64,000 nt of DNA from Arthrobacter oryzae (GCF_030718995.1 NZ_CP132204.1:2790001-2854000), one strand, 5' to 3'; positions 25,946 through 35,442 are shown, counted from the first letter of the stretch. Numbers and translations: made by a program. The notes: generated by a model from the letters alone, not told the origin.

Positions 25946-26113
25946 ATGGCTTGTGGTAAATGCGGATTTGAAGGTCACAACAGTCGCTCATGTGAGGGTC
26001 CGCATTGGCCGTGTCCTAATTGCGGCAAGCCGACCGCAAACATGAACGATTACGCCGAACGCCATGAGCAATCGTATTGTTCTCCGTTCACCAGTTCCGA
26101 ATGTTGGCGTTAG
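25946..26113 (+). CDS. Small cysteine-rich, zinc-binding-type protein (55 aa)
   Basis: 55-aa protein starting MACGKCGFEGHNSRSC. It has a CGKCG knuckle, a C-x8-CPNCG pair near residue 28, and further His and Cys residues (ERHEQSYC, SECWR), enough for one or two zinc sites. The C-x-x-C-x4-H-x4-C start resembles a zinc knuckle of the CCHC type, a nucleic-acid-binding fold. No strong ribosome site is seen, and a longer in-frame start at 25865 exists. Second cysteine-rich microprotein within 500 bp. Confidence 0.5.
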   Translation: MACGKCGFEGHNSRSCEGPHWPCPNCGKPTANMNDYAERHEQSYCSPFTSSECWR

Positions 26114-26639
26114 CCAGAACTCGTTCCCCTGAGGCCTGATGTCTCACCCAACTGCATCGTGCAACAAAGACCTTCGGGGGCGCAGCTGGCCGGGGCTTGA
26201 AGGGTCAGATTTCGAAGGCCTACTTTGGGGCCTGCCACCCTCTCGTGTCCCGCTCCGAAACCACCTATCACTTCGGCCAAGGCTCCTGCAGTGGTGGCCT
26301 GGGCATGCCGGTTTAGGCCCCAAAGTGAATAGGGGCACCGGGTTCATGCGCTTGTGTTAGTGGTACAGCGGGCCTGGTGGGGGCGGGCCGTGACCGGCAG
26401 GCCGGCATCACCGACGATACGGCGCGCGGTCCGACCGCGAAACCTTCGACCAGCAGAATTGGCGAGAACGGTGTGCGCGTGGACGGTACCCCTGCGAACC
26501 ACGGATGAGAGCGAGTAGCGCCACCAGTGGTGGTCGCGTAACGTGGTGGAGTTCCGTCTTGGAATAACCTCTGCCGGGCAAGGTAAGAAGGCAAAGCCCG
26601 CTCCTTGTGATCAACCGACCCGCCAACCGAGAGGCCACC
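26114..26639. other. Gap with a 12-bp inverted repeat
   Basis: About 525 bp without a convincing gene upstream of the methyltransferase. A perfect 12-bp inverted repeat, ACTTTGGGGCCT (26222-26233) and AGGCCCCAAAGT (26315-26326), brackets 81 bp. The arms are far apart for a simple terminator, so it could be a structured RNA or a small mobile-element footprint. The mod promoter should be to its right. Confidence 0.45.
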
Positions 26640-28529
26640 ATGATCCGTGACGCCCGCGAGGCTAACGAGACCGCCAGCCCGAACGACTTCGAGATCGCCC
26701 GACTGCGCGCCGCGTTGCCGGAGTATTTCGACAAGGACGGCGGCTTCATGCTCGACCGCCTCCAGGAGATTCTCCGCAGCGACGATGTGAACCTGACCCG
26801 GGAGGGTTTCGAGCTCAAATTCCTCGGGAAGTCGTACGCCAAATATCTGACGTCCACGAGGACCGCGACCGTCGTTGTGCCAGACGTCGTCCACAACGCC
26901 GAGGATGTGAACGCCGCGTCCGAGAACCTCTACATCGTCGGCGACAACCTTGACGTCTTGAAGCACCTGCTCGGCTCCTACCGCGACCAGATCAAATGCA
27001 TCTACATCGATCCGCCCTACAACACGGGGTCTGACGGCTTTGTCTACAACGACGACTTCGGCTTCACAGCGAAGCAGCTGGTAGAGAAAATCGGCCTCAG
27101 CGAGGACGAGGCCCGGCGGGTCATCGATCTGCGCGGCAAGTCATCTCACTCCGCCTGGCTCACGTTCATGTACCCGAGACTCGAGCTCGCCAAGGAGTTG
27201 CTTGCAGATGAGGGCGTGATCATCATCTCCATCGGGGACGACGAAAGCGCAAACTTGAAACTGATGTGCGATGAAGTGTTCGGCGAGCAGAACTTCGTGT
27301 CCGACCTCATCTGGCAGTCGCGTAGATCAATATCGGACGATCGTGAGTTCTCGCAGAATCACACTCACACTCTCGTGTATTCGAAGGACCGCGCTAGCTC
27401 TCAGATCTGGGGCGACCAACTGGACTTTGCGGAGTACGCCAACCCGGATAATGACCCGCGAGGCCCCTGGAAGCTCGTCCCGCTCGACGCCAACAAGCCC
27501 GGTGGGGACACCATATATCCGGTGCAGAATCCGGTCACAGGCGAGGAGCACTGGCCCTCGACCGGCCGTTCGTGGGCGATCAATTCGCGCACGATGGCAT
27601 CCTTGATTGAGGACGACAGAATCGCATTCGGCAAGCGCGGAGTCTCGCGTCCTCAGCGCAAGCTGTTCTACGAGGAGCGAGTCGCCAAGGGCGATACCAA
27701 GACTCCAAGCACCATGCTGCTGGACGTAGGCACTACCGCCGACGGCACCGCTGAGGTCGAAGCCCTGCTGGGCCCTGACATCTTTTCCCACCCGAAGCCT
27801 GTCGGGCTGGTCAAGAAGCTCGTTGAGTACTGCACTCTCCGGGCACAGGATGCCATCGTGCTTGACTTCTTCTCCGGATCGGCCACGACTGCTGACTCGG
27901 TAATGCAGCTCAACGCACTTGAGGGTGACGCGGGCCGTCGGAAGTTCATTATGGTGCAGCTGCCGGAGAAGGTGAAAGCCGGAGGGGCTGCCGCCAAAGC
28001 AGGCTACAGCCAGATCGACCAGATCGGTCGGGACCGCATCAAACGAGCGGCATCGAAGATCAAGAACGAGACGGGAGCCCAGATCGACTACGGCTTCCGC
28101 CTGTTCCGGCTCGAGGAGCCGAGCGAGAAGACCCTTGACGAACTGCAGACGTTCGATCCGACCGAGAGCAATGTCCTCCTCAGTGGTGATTTTGTGTCCA
28201 AGTTCGAGGCCCACGGGACTCCGGGCCACGACGTAGTTCTCTCCACGTGGCTACTGCAAGATGGTTTCGGGCTAATGGCGGACGCTCGGACGGTTCAGCT
28301 GTCCGAATACGAGCTCCGCGTGTGCGGCGACTCCGGTTACGTCATCCAGCCTGGCCTGACGAGCGATGACCTTCTCGCACTCGTGTCCAAGCTCGAGACA
28401 GGTGAGCTGGACCTGAGCCGTCTGGTCGTCTTCGGATACTCCGTCACGTTCTCAGTGATGCACGAGTTGAAGAAGAATCTCGGGTCGCTCAAATCGGGTC
28501 AGTCCGTCTCCGTGATCGAGCGATTCTAA
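26640..28529 (+). CDS. mod: Type III restriction-modification methyltransferase (Mod)
   Basis: 629-aa beta-class adenine-type methyltransferase of type III systems, which recognises the target site and methylates one strand. The catalytic motif is DPPY (Asp124-Tyr127) in YIDPPYNTGSDGF; the SAM-binding FxGxG-like segment DFFSGSATT is at about 409-417, giving the motif order IV before I typical of the beta class. The variable target-recognition region lies between. ATG 26640 has GAGAGG 6 bp upstream, better than the GTG at 26607. The C-terminal 130 residues fit the Mod-Res interaction region. res begins 4 bp after its stop. Confidence 0.92.
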   Translation: MIRDAREANETASPNDFEIARLRAALPEYFDKDGGFMLDRLQEILRSDDVNLTREGFELKFLGKSYAKYLTSTRTATVVVPDVVHNAEDVNAASENLYIVGDNLDVLKHLLGSYRDQIKCIYIDPPYNTGSDGFVYNDDFGFTAKQLVEKIGLSEDEARRVIDLRGKSSHSAWLTFMYPRLELAKELLADEGVIIISIGDDESANLKLMCDEVFGEQNFVSDLIWQSRRSISDDREFSQNHTHTLVYSKDRASSQIWGDQLDFAEYANPDNDPRGPWKLVPLDANKPGGDTIYPVQNPVTGEEHWPSTGRSWAINSRTMASLIEDDRIAFGKRGVSRPQRKLFYEERVAKGDTKTPSTMLLDVGTTADGTAEVEALLGPDIFSHPKPVGLVKKLVEYCTLRAQDAIVLDFFSGSATTADSVMQLNALEGDAGRRKFIMVQLPEKVKAGGAAAKAGYSQIDQIGRDRIKRAASKIKNETGAQIDYGFRLFRLEEPSEKTLDELQTFDPTESNVLLSGDFVSKFEAHGTPGHDVVLSTWLLQDGFGLMADARTVQLSEYELRVCGDSGYVIQPGLTSDDLLALVSKLETGELDLSRLVVFGYSVTFSVMHELKKNLGSLKSGQSVSVIERF

Positions 28530-28533
28530 CGAC

Positions 28534-31524
28534 ATGCAGATCCGCCTCCAGACTCTTGAACACCAGCAGCGGGCCCTCACGGCGCTGACGCGCGTCTTCG
28601 ACGGGGTCGAACTCGACCACAGCACGCCGCCCGAGGCCAACATTGCCTTCGACCCGGCCGACCCGCAGGTCGCGCGCAACATCACCGAGATCCAGTCCGG
28701 CGCGCTGGACGGCATCGAGGCGATTCCGCGCCCTTGGCGCGGGCGCATCGACGACGGTGTGCTCGGTATCGACGCCAAGATGGAGACCGGTACAGGCAAG
28801 ACGCTCGTCTATACACAGTTCATGTATGAGCTGAACCGCCTGTACGGGTTCACAAAGTTCATCGTCCTCGTGCCGTCGACACCGATCAAGGAAGGCACGA
28901 AGGCCTTCGTGCAGTCGGACTACGCCGGCAAGTACTTCGCTGACGCGTACGGCAGTCGGCTGAGCCTCCATCTGGACGCCCTCGACCCGCAGAAGCGCTC
29001 CAAGGGCAGGAAGATGTTCCCGAGCGCGATCGCGAACTTCGTCCACGGGTCCCGTGTCTCGCGCGGGCGCATTTCGGCGCTCCTGATGACCGACGGCATG
29101 CTGCTGTCGCGGGCGACGATGGCTGCCGACTACGACCAGACGGTGCTCGGTACCGCAAGTGTTCCCTATGAGGCGCTGCGGCAGACCCGACCTATCGTGA
29201 TCATTGACGAGCCCCACCGTTTCCGCCGCGAGAACAAGGCTTACCAGGCAATCGTCGACGAGATCCAGCCGCTGGCGATCTTCCGCTTCGGAGCAACCTT
29301 CCCGAAGCTAGACAAGAGCGGCAAGACGGACTACAACAACCTCGTCTTCAACCTCGGTGCGGTCGAGGCGTTCAACGAGCAGCTGGTCAAGGGCGTCGCG
29401 ATCCAGTATCCGGTCGACACGACCGGTGAAACGACACGCCTGAAGCTGACGAACTTGTCTGCGCGTAGGCCCAAGCAGGCGACCTTCCAGAACCTGGACA
29501 CGGGCAAGCCGTTAACCCTTGATCTAGGTGAGTCGCTCTCGATCGCAGACGGGGCCTTTGCCGGTATCACCGTTGAGTCGATCGGAAAGACGGAGAACCC
29601 CGCAATCAAGTCCGGCGTGACGCTCTCGAACGGTCAGGTGCTCGCGACCGGCGACACTCTCGCCGCCCGAGTCTACTCGGACACCTACCAGAGCCTGATG
29701 ATGCAGCAGGCGCTCGAGAACCACTTCGACGTCGAGTGGGAGAACTTCCGGCGGGCGACCAAGGTGAAGACGCTGACGCTGTTTTTCATCGACTCGATCG
29801 AGTCTTACCGTGGCGACGGCACCAGCGGGCACCTTCGGTTGCGCTTCGAGGAGCTGCTCGCTGCGAGGTTGAGCACCGAGATCGATAAGCGGCAGGCCGA
29901 TGCGTCGCCGGTGGCGCAGGAATACGTCGCCTATCTCAAGGCATCGCTCGCCGATGTTCCTGCGACGAACGGCGGCTATTTCGCGGCCGACAACTCGACC
30001 GCTGACGAGGCCATCAAGGCCGAGGTCGACGACATCCTGCGCAATAAGGAAGCGCTGCTCTCGTTCAACGGAGTGCATGGCGCTCCGAACACGCGACGGT
30101 TCCTCTTCTCCAAGTGGACCCTCCGCGAGGGCTGGGACAACCCCAACGTCTTCCAGATCGTGAAGCTGCGTTCCTCTGGCTCCGAGATCTCCAAGCTGCA
30201 GGAGGTCGGCCGCGGACTCCGTCTGCCAGTCGACGCCAGGGGCACGCGCCTGGCTGGCGAGCAGTTCTACCTGACCTACCTAATCGACTACACCGAGCGC
30301 TCGTTCGCGGACTCGCTGGTTTCAGAGATCAACTCCGATACCGCTGTCGGACCCGCCACGGTCAAGGACCTGCTTCCCAAGGTCGCCGCGGAACTCGGCA
30401 TCGACGAGACCAAGCTTTTCATCGAGCTCCTCACCCAAGGGTTCGTCGATTCGGACAAGAACGTCGTCCCGGGACGCGAGAACGACCTTTTTGAGGCCTA
30501 TCCGGCGTTCAACAAGACCGGGCTGAAGCCGGACAAGATCCGCAAGGACGGCAAGCCGACCAAGGTCGGGATCCGTCCTGAGCGGTACAGCGAGCTCAAG
30601 GATCTGTGGGAAGCAGTCAACGCGAAGTACTACCTCCGGTTGGATGATCTCTCGGCCAAGGAGATCGACGACTGCATCGACGCGGTCCTCGACTTGGAGA
30701 TCTACCGACCTGTCGTCGGTCGATTCACGCAGGACACGATCGTCCAGGACGCCGGGGCAGGACTTACGCTCCAGTCTGAGACGAAGAGGGTCTTCGATGC
30801 GACCGAGAAAATGCCCTATGGGGAGTGGCTCAAGCTCGCCTTCGCACAGACGTACCTGCCGATAGAACGGGTCCATGCAGGGCTCGTGCGCCGGAATGCG
30901 AAAACAGCGCTTCCGAACGATTTCTTTAACAAGGCAACGCTCGGCGAGTTCGTCATTCGATTCACCGAGTGGATGCAGAAGGAGTTCCTCGAACGCTTCT
31001 CATACTCGCGGATCGATGGACTCATCGGCCGCACGGCGCTCACGGATGCTGACGGTGCCCCGCTGGAGAGCATCGTCCAGGGCAATATAGGCGTGCTCCG
31101 CGACGACAGCGAGAAAGTCCCGGACAAGTTCCTCTACGACGCCTTCGTGTACGACTCCCCGAAGGAGCGCGTCACAATCCGGGACTCGAAGCTCGACGAG
31201 GTCGTGGTCTACGGGAAGATCCCACGGAGGTCGATCAAGGTCCCGCTGTACTTCGGCGGCACGACCAGCCCGGACTTCATGTACGTGCTAAAACGCGACG
31301 ACGGGAAGTTATCGCTCAACTTCGTGGTCGAGACAAAGGACGTCGATAAGCAATCTGACATGCGCGAGAGCGAGCAGCTCCGGATGAAGGCAGCGAAGCG
31401 GTTCTTCGAGTCCATGAGCTCGGAGAGTTTCAACGTCACGTTCAAGCCACAGGTGAAGCGTGACGACATCGCTGTCATGATCAAACAGTTGTTGGCGGCG
31501 GAGAGCGGCTCGGCTGGGGGGTGA
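28534..31524 (+). CDS. res: Type III restriction endonuclease subunit (Res)
   Basis: 996-aa helicase-nuclease partner of Mod. SF2 helicase motifs: METGTGKT (83-90), DEPHRF (Asp225-His228, the DExH form typical of Res), and a C-terminal helicase motif QEVGRGLRLP near 560. The nuclease is a PD-ExK type: PDFMY with Asp914 and ETK with Glu933-Lys935. All catalytic elements look intact, so the system should be active. Overlap-like spacing (4 bp) with mod implies one operon. Length matches the family (about 900-1000 aa). Confidence 0.92.
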   Translation: MQIRLQTLEHQQRALTALTRVFDGVELDHSTPPEANIAFDPADPQVARNITEIQSGALDGIEAIPRPWRGRIDDGVLGIDAKMETGTGKTLVYTQFMYELNRLYGFTKFIVLVPSTPIKEGTKAFVQSDYAGKYFADAYGSRLSLHLDALDPQKRSKGRKMFPSAIANFVHGSRVSRGRISALLMTDGMLLSRATMAADYDQTVLGTASVPYEALRQTRPIVIIDEPHRFRRENKAYQAIVDEIQPLAIFRFGATFPKLDKSGKTDYNNLVFNLGAVEAFNEQLVKGVAIQYPVDTTGETTRLKLTNLSARRPKQATFQNLDTGKPLTLDLGESLSIADGAFAGITVESIGKTENPAIKSGVTLSNGQVLATGDTLAARVYSDTYQSLMMQQALENHFDVEWENFRRATKVKTLTLFFIDSIESYRGDGTSGHLRLRFEELLAARLSTEIDKRQADASPVAQEYVAYLKASLADVPATNGGYFAADNSTADEAIKAEVDDILRNKEALLSFNGVHGAPNTRRFLFSKWTLREGWDNPNVFQIVKLRSSGSEISKLQEVGRGLRLPVDARGTRLAGEQFYLTYLIDYTERSFADSLVSEINSDTAVGPATVKDLLPKVAAELGIDETKLFIELLTQGFVDSDKNVVPGRENDLFEAYPAFNKTGLKPDKIRKDGKPTKVGIRPERYSELKDLWEAVNAKYYLRLDDLSAKEIDDCIDAVLDLEIYRPVVGRFTQDTIVQDAGAGLTLQSETKRVFDATEKMPYGEWLKLAFAQTYLPIERVHAGLVRRNAKTALPNDFFNKATLGEFVIRFTEWMQKEFLERFSYSRIDGLIGRTALTDADGAPLESIVQGNIGVLRDDSEKVPDKFLYDAFVYDSPKERVTIRDSKLDEVVVYGKIPRRSIKVPLYFGGTTSPDFMYVLKRDDGKLSLNFVVETKDVDKQSDMRESEQLRMKAAKRFFESMSSESFNVTFKPQVKRDDIAVMIKQLLAAESGSAGG

Positions 31525-31528
31525 TCCT

Positions 31529-31675
31529 GTGCTTAGCGTGCAGGAGGTGCACGACGACACGCTCAGACCCGCAGCGATGCTCGACCGCGATCTGCACTTG
31601 TTCCTGCTCGCTCGCATGTCCCGGCGCGCCGCGGAGCAGGCCATGAGTCGTGGCGTCTCAAAGACATCTCCCTGA
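31529..31675 (+). CDS. Short frame after res, possible gene remnant (48 aa)
   Basis: 48-codon frame from GTG 31529, 4 bp after the res stop, so translation could be coupled. It contains MLDRDLHLFLLARMSRRAAE and stops at TGA 31673. Codon use resembles res. It may be the beginning of a third operon gene that was truncated when the island's right edge formed, or a small accessory protein. No family recognised. Confidence 0.35.
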   Translation: MLSVQEVHDDTLRPAAMLDRDLHLFLLARMSRRAAEQAMSRGVSKTSP

Positions 31676-32069
31676 CGAGACGAGACCCGTCCACCGGCAG
31701 GTCGCCGGTGAACGGGCCTCGGATTGTTGTCCCGGAAGTTCCGGAGTCGTGTTGGGTTTACCAGACGCACGGAGCGTGAAACGTGGCGTCTTCGGGCTGC
31801 GACGAGCCCGCCACGAATTTCGCAAGGTCGCAAAAACAAAAGGCAGGGCGGCTGTGAAAGCCGTCCTCCTTTGGTACGTAAGCGCGGCCCGCCTAGATAA
31901 ACGGCATGCCACGCCGCGCGGCAAAGCTTCCTCCGAATGAAAGCCCCAGGGAGAACGGCCCATGAGCCCTTTAGGCACCGAAACCCCCGGCCGAGCGGAC
32001 TCGGCCGGGGGGAGCAACAGGTTCGGACGCTCGGTATCGACAGCCTCAACCACGGAAGGCCAACAGTTT
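31676..32069. other. Island right-edge gap
   Basis: About 390 bp without a gene between the type III system and the DeoR gene. Apart from a 12-bp stem hairpin near its right end I see nothing coding: the frames are Arg/Pro-rich. The change from island to metabolic cluster occurs within this stretch. No tRNA gene or clear attachment-site repeat is visible. Confidence 0.4.
31984..32011. terminator. Strong hairpin, likely terminator of the DeoR gene
   Basis: Perfect 12-bp stem (CCCCCGGCCGAG / CTCGGCCGGGGG) with CGGA loop, about 60 bp beyond the deoR stop on the minus strand. There is no T tract, which is common for terminators in high-GC actinobacteria. Confidence 0.7.
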
Positions 32070-32891
32070 CTACTTTGCGACCAGCCCCGGAACCCTGTCT
32101 CTCATCGCGAACGACGCCTTCGTGCTGACCTCGGCCACCTCAACCTGTACCCCCGCGTCCCGGAACTTCTGCACCTTCTCGGGGTCGGCGCCGTCGTTCG
32201 TCACCAAAGTCCACGGCAAAGCCAAGCGGGCCCAAGCATGGAACGGACGCATGCCGAGTTTCGATGAGTCCGCGAGGACGTAGACGTTGTTGCCGCGCCG
32301 GGCCATCAGCTCCTTGAGCCGGGTCTGGGCGTGGTCGGCCTCGCAGATGCCGTCCTCGGCGGTGACGGCGTCGGCGCCCAGGAACACCCGGTCAAAGCTC
32401 ATCCGCTCCAGCGCCGCCTCGGCCAGCGGGCCCACGAAGCTCTGGCTCAGGCTCCGCAGCCGGCCGCCCAGGCAGTCCACCTCGATACCCTCCGAATCGG
32501 CCAGCTCCTGCATGGTGTTGATGCCCGGCGTGGTGACGGACAGCTTTTCGAAACCCCGCAGCTCATGGGCCAGGGCACCCACGGTGGAGCCGGCGTCGAG
32601 CAGGATGTTCTCCCCGGGCCGGATCACCGAGGCCGCCCAGCGGGCGATCGCATGCTTCTGCTCAAACGCCTCGCCCGTGCGCTGCCGCAGCGACGCCTCC
32701 GGGTGCGCGCCCAGGGCCATCGCCCCGCCGTAGGTGCGGGCCAGCCGGCCCTGCCCGTTCAGTAGCGCCAGGTCCCGGCGGATAGTGGAGGCCGTTACCT
32801 CGAACCGGGCCGACAGTTCCTCCACGGAGGCCAGGCCGGTGGTGACGGCGAGGTGGTAGATCTCCTCGCGCCTGGCATTTGCGCTCAGCAT
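32070..32891 (-). CDS. DeoR-family transcriptional regulator
   Basis: 273-aa sugar-phosphate-sensing repressor. N-terminal DeoR helix-turn-helix: RREEIYHLAV, then VEELSARFEVTASTIRRDL (about residues 20-42). The sensor domain has the family motifs GGA, LDAGSTVGALA, FVGPLAE and FLGADAV. ATG 32891 gives the usual N-terminal MLSANARREE. It is read after the kinase-PdxA2 gene, 64 bp apart, and probably controls both that gene and the divergent transporter operon through the palindromes at 35406-35442. Its last 16 or so codons are nearly the same as those of the PhoD gene at 45401 (STKASFA, VPGLVA), an oddity described separately. Confidence 0.9.
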   Translation of the reverse strand: MLSANARREEIYHLAVTTGLASVEELSARFEVTASTIRRDLALLNGQGRLARTYGGAMALGAHPEASLRQRTGEAFEQKHAIARWAASVIRPGENILLDAGSTVGALAHELRGFEKLSVTTPGINTMQELADSEGIEVDCLGGRLRSLSQSFVGPLAEAALERMSFDRVFLGADAVTAEDGICEADHAQTRLKELMARRGNNVYVLADSSKLGMRPFHAWARLALPWTLVTNDGADPEKVQKFRDAGVQVEVAEVSTKASFAMRDRVPGLVAK

Positions 32892-32955
32892 TCCCGGTCT
32901 CCTTCGCGTGGGCGTGCTTACCATGCTAGTTCCGGCCCCCAATAAAACAGTGCCG

Positions 32956-35352
32956 CTACACGGCCACGGATGGCCGGGTGGCCATCTCCGCCGCCTGGTG
33001 CAGCGCCTCCACCATGCTGCGCGGATCCGCGATCGCCTTGCCGGCAATGTCGAACGCGGTGCCGTGGTCCACGGACGTGCGGATCACCGGCAGGCCCACC
33101 GTGATGTTCACGCCGGCCTCGATGCCCAGCACCTTCACCGGCCCGTGCCCCTGGTCGTGGTACATGGCCACCACCAGGTCGTAATCGCCCCGGCCGGCCA
33201 GGAAGAACAGCGTGTCCGCGGGCAGCGGGCCCGTCACGTCGATCCCGGCAGCCTGCGCGGCCTTCACGCCCGGTTCGATCTTCTCCGCTTCCTCGCCCTG
33301 GCCGAACAGCCCGTTCTCGCCCGCGTGCGGGTTGATGGCGCACACGCCGATCTTCGGGTTCGGGATGCCCGCGCGGACCAGCGCCTCATGCCCGCGGCGG
33401 ATGGTGCGCTCCACCAGGTCCGGGTTGATCTTGCGGATGGCGTCCATCAGCCCGATGTGCGTGGTCACGTGGATCACCCGGATCTTGGGCGTGGAGAGCA
33501 TCATGGACACTTCCTCCGTGCCCGTCAGCTGCGCCAGCAGCTCGGTGTGCCCGGGAAAGATGTGCCCGGCAGCGTGCAGCGCCTCCTTGTTCAGCGGCGC
33601 CGTGCAGATGGCCTGCACCCGCCCGGCCATGGCCAACTCGCTGGCCACCCGGATGTACTCGTACGCAGCATGGCCGGCCACGGGGGAGAGCTTTCCCCAC
33701 GCCAGGTCCTCCGGCAGCAGCGCCAGGTCGATCACGTTCACCCGGCCCGGCGTGAACACCGCGTCCTCCACGTTCTCGATCGTCCGGATGTCTGCCTCGA
33801 TGCCCAGGACGTCCGCGGCCTGGCGCAGGCGGAGCGCGTCGCCGATCACCACGGGCCGGCATTCTTTGTTGCTCTGCGGATCCAGCACGGCGGCCACCAC
33901 CACCTCCGGCCCCACCCCGGCGCCATCGCCCATGGTGACGGCCACGTAGGGGAGGGCGTTCTGCTCGGTCTTGCTCGTTGCGGTTGTCATGTCTGCTCCA
34001 GATCTTTCGGAAGTCGTGCTGGGAAGGGTGGGGGCGGGAGCCGGCGCGGACCGGCCGCGGCGCTCCCGGATTTCGTCGTAAAGCTGTAAGAGGGCCAGGT
34101 CATCGCCGAAGCTGCCGGGCTTGGTGCCCACCAGCGTTCCGTCCCCGGCGCGGCTCAGCACGGCCCCGTGCTGCACGGCCGCGAGCGGCACCAGCCGGTG
34201 GAGGCCGACGGCGTCCAGGACTTCCCGGGCCGTCTCCCCGCCGGTGAGGATCAGGTCCGCATACGTTCCCTTGACTGCCTCGGCCGCGAAGGCGGACAGC
34301 GCCCGGACGATGCCGGCGGCTTTTGCCGGGTCCACTGTCCCGGCGGCCAGGGTGACGGCCACGTTGCTGCCGGCCGTGAGCAACTGCCGGGCTTCCTCAA
34401 GCTGCGGCTGGTAGGCGCCGGTGGCGCCGGCGTACAGCGGGTGCAGCCGGACCACCGTGAAGCCCTGCGCTTCCAGCTGCGCCAGTTGCGCCTGCGCGGT
34501 TCCGGACGCGGAGCCGACGACGGCGAGCACCGGCCTCGTGCCTTGCTGCCGTTCCGAGGCGGCTGCTTCAGCCGGTATCCCGCTTTGCGCATTCCGCGCA
34601 AGTTTCGCAGCCAGCCGCTGCGCGAGTGCGTCGGCGGTTCCGCCCGTTCCGACCAGCACCACACGCCGGCCGCCGGCGCTGAAGCCGTGCTGCAGCAGGG
34701 CGTCCACCACGGGGTCCAGGTCCTGGACGGTTTCGCCGTCCGCCACCACCAGCGCCGGCTGCCCGGATTCGAGCAGCCCGGCCAGCTTCGCGGGAAGCGA
34801 GCCGGAGCGGACGTCGGCAAGATTTAGGGTCCGCACCGACGCCGGATCCTCCGGGCGGAGAAGCGAAGGAATGTCGGTTGGCGGCGCGGACAGTTCGGCC
34901 TGCCACAGCTCCGTCTCCGCCAGGGGAGTCCCGGCAACCAGCGGCCTCCCGCCAAGGACGGAACGCTGCAGCTGGGGGAGTGCCCCGGCAACAACGGCGT
35001 GGTATCCCAGACCGGTCAGCGCGGCCAATTCGGCCCGGACGTTCCCCCGCCAGAGCGAGTCGATCTTCTTGAAAAAAACCTGCGCCCCCGCAGCTGCAGG
35101 CCCCGAAAAGGCTTCAGCCACCAAGGCCCCGGCAGCAGCCTCAGCAAGTCCGCGCGAATGCGTATCGGTGACCACCACGTCGGTGACGTGCCCCGGAAAG
35201 GAGGCATCGCCGTCGTGCGTTGCCTCAGCGTTGCCCGTTCCGAGCAGCACCTGCACGGACAGCCCGTGCTGCACAAAGCAGTAGCCAACCTCGGCGGCGC
35301 CGGAGAAATCGTCGGCCTGCACAAATACGGAAGCCACATTGCTCCTCTCCAC
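32956..35352 (-). CDS. Fused four-carbon acid sugar kinase (DUF1537) and PdxA2-type dehydrogenase
   Basis: 798-aa fusion of two enzymes of tetronate catabolism. Residues 1-440 are a four-carbon acid sugar kinase (VFVQADDFSGAAEVG start, VVTDTHSR, FKKIDS, GTGGTAD, LTGGETA). Residues 455-798 are a PdxA2/4-phospho-tetronate dehydrogenase (VTMGDGAGVGPEV, TAPLNKEALHAAG, GHTELLA, YHDQGHGPVK metal/substrate motifs). Known pathway (OtnK/DtnK plus PdxA2): D-threonate or D-erythronate is phosphorylated, oxidised and decarboxylated to DHAP. Members are usually separate proteins. An internal ATG at 33990 with GGAG 5 bp before it may also yield a free dehydrogenase. Divergent from the ABC operon. Confidence 0.88.
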   Translation of the reverse strand: MERSNVASVFVQADDFSGAAEVGYCFVQHGLSVQVLLGTGNAEATHDGDASFPGHVTDVVVTDTHSRGLAEAAAGALVAEAFSGPAAAGAQVFFKKIDSLWRGNVRAELAALTGLGYHAVVAGALPQLQRSVLGGRPLVAGTPLAETELWQAELSAPPTDIPSLLRPEDPASVRTLNLADVRSGSLPAKLAGLLESGQPALVVADGETVQDLDPVVDALLQHGFSAGGRRVVLVGTGGTADALAQRLAAKLARNAQSGIPAEAAASERQQGTRPVLAVVGSASGTAQAQLAQLEAQGFTVVRLHPLYAGATGAYQPQLEEARQLLTAGSNVAVTLAAGTVDPAKAAGIVRALSAFAAEAVKGTYADLILTGGETAREVLDAVGLHRLVPLAAVQHGAVLSRAGDGTLVGTKPGSFGDDLALLQLYDEIRERRGRSAPAPAPTLPSTTSERSGADMTTATSKTEQNALPYVAVTMGDGAGVGPEVVVAAVLDPQSNKECRPVVIGDALRLRQAADVLGIEADIRTIENVEDAVFTPGRVNVIDLALLPEDLAWGKLSPVAGHAAYEYIRVASELAMAGRVQAICTAPLNKEALHAAGHIFPGHTELLAQLTGTEEVSMMLSTPKIRVIHVTTHIGLMDAIRKINPDLVERTIRRGHEALVRAGIPNPKIGVCAINPHAGENGLFGQGEEAEKIEPGVKAAQAAGIDVTGPLPADTLFFLAGRGDYDLVVAMYHDQGHGPVKVLGIEAGVNITVGLPVIRTSVDHGTAFDIAGKAIADPRSMVEALHQAAEMATRPSVAV

Positions 35353-35405
35353 GCACTAATGATTGGACCCCGCCAGGTGCGGGATGCATTCATTCTGACA
35401 CGGTT

Positions 35406-35442
35406 GCGCGAATCGCGCTAGCAGGGTTGCGCAAATTGCGCA
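35406..35442. promoter_or_regulatory. Two tandem palindromic operators
   Basis: GCGCGA-A-TCGCGC (35406-35418) and TGCGCAA-A-TTGCGCA (35428-35442), both odd-centred perfect palindromes inside two near-identical 17-bp words beginning GGTTGCGC. Centres are 23 bp apart, about two helical turns, so both sites face the same side. They lie between the divergent kinase-PdxA2 and SBP genes, the expected place for the DeoR regulator to act. Confidence 0.6.
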
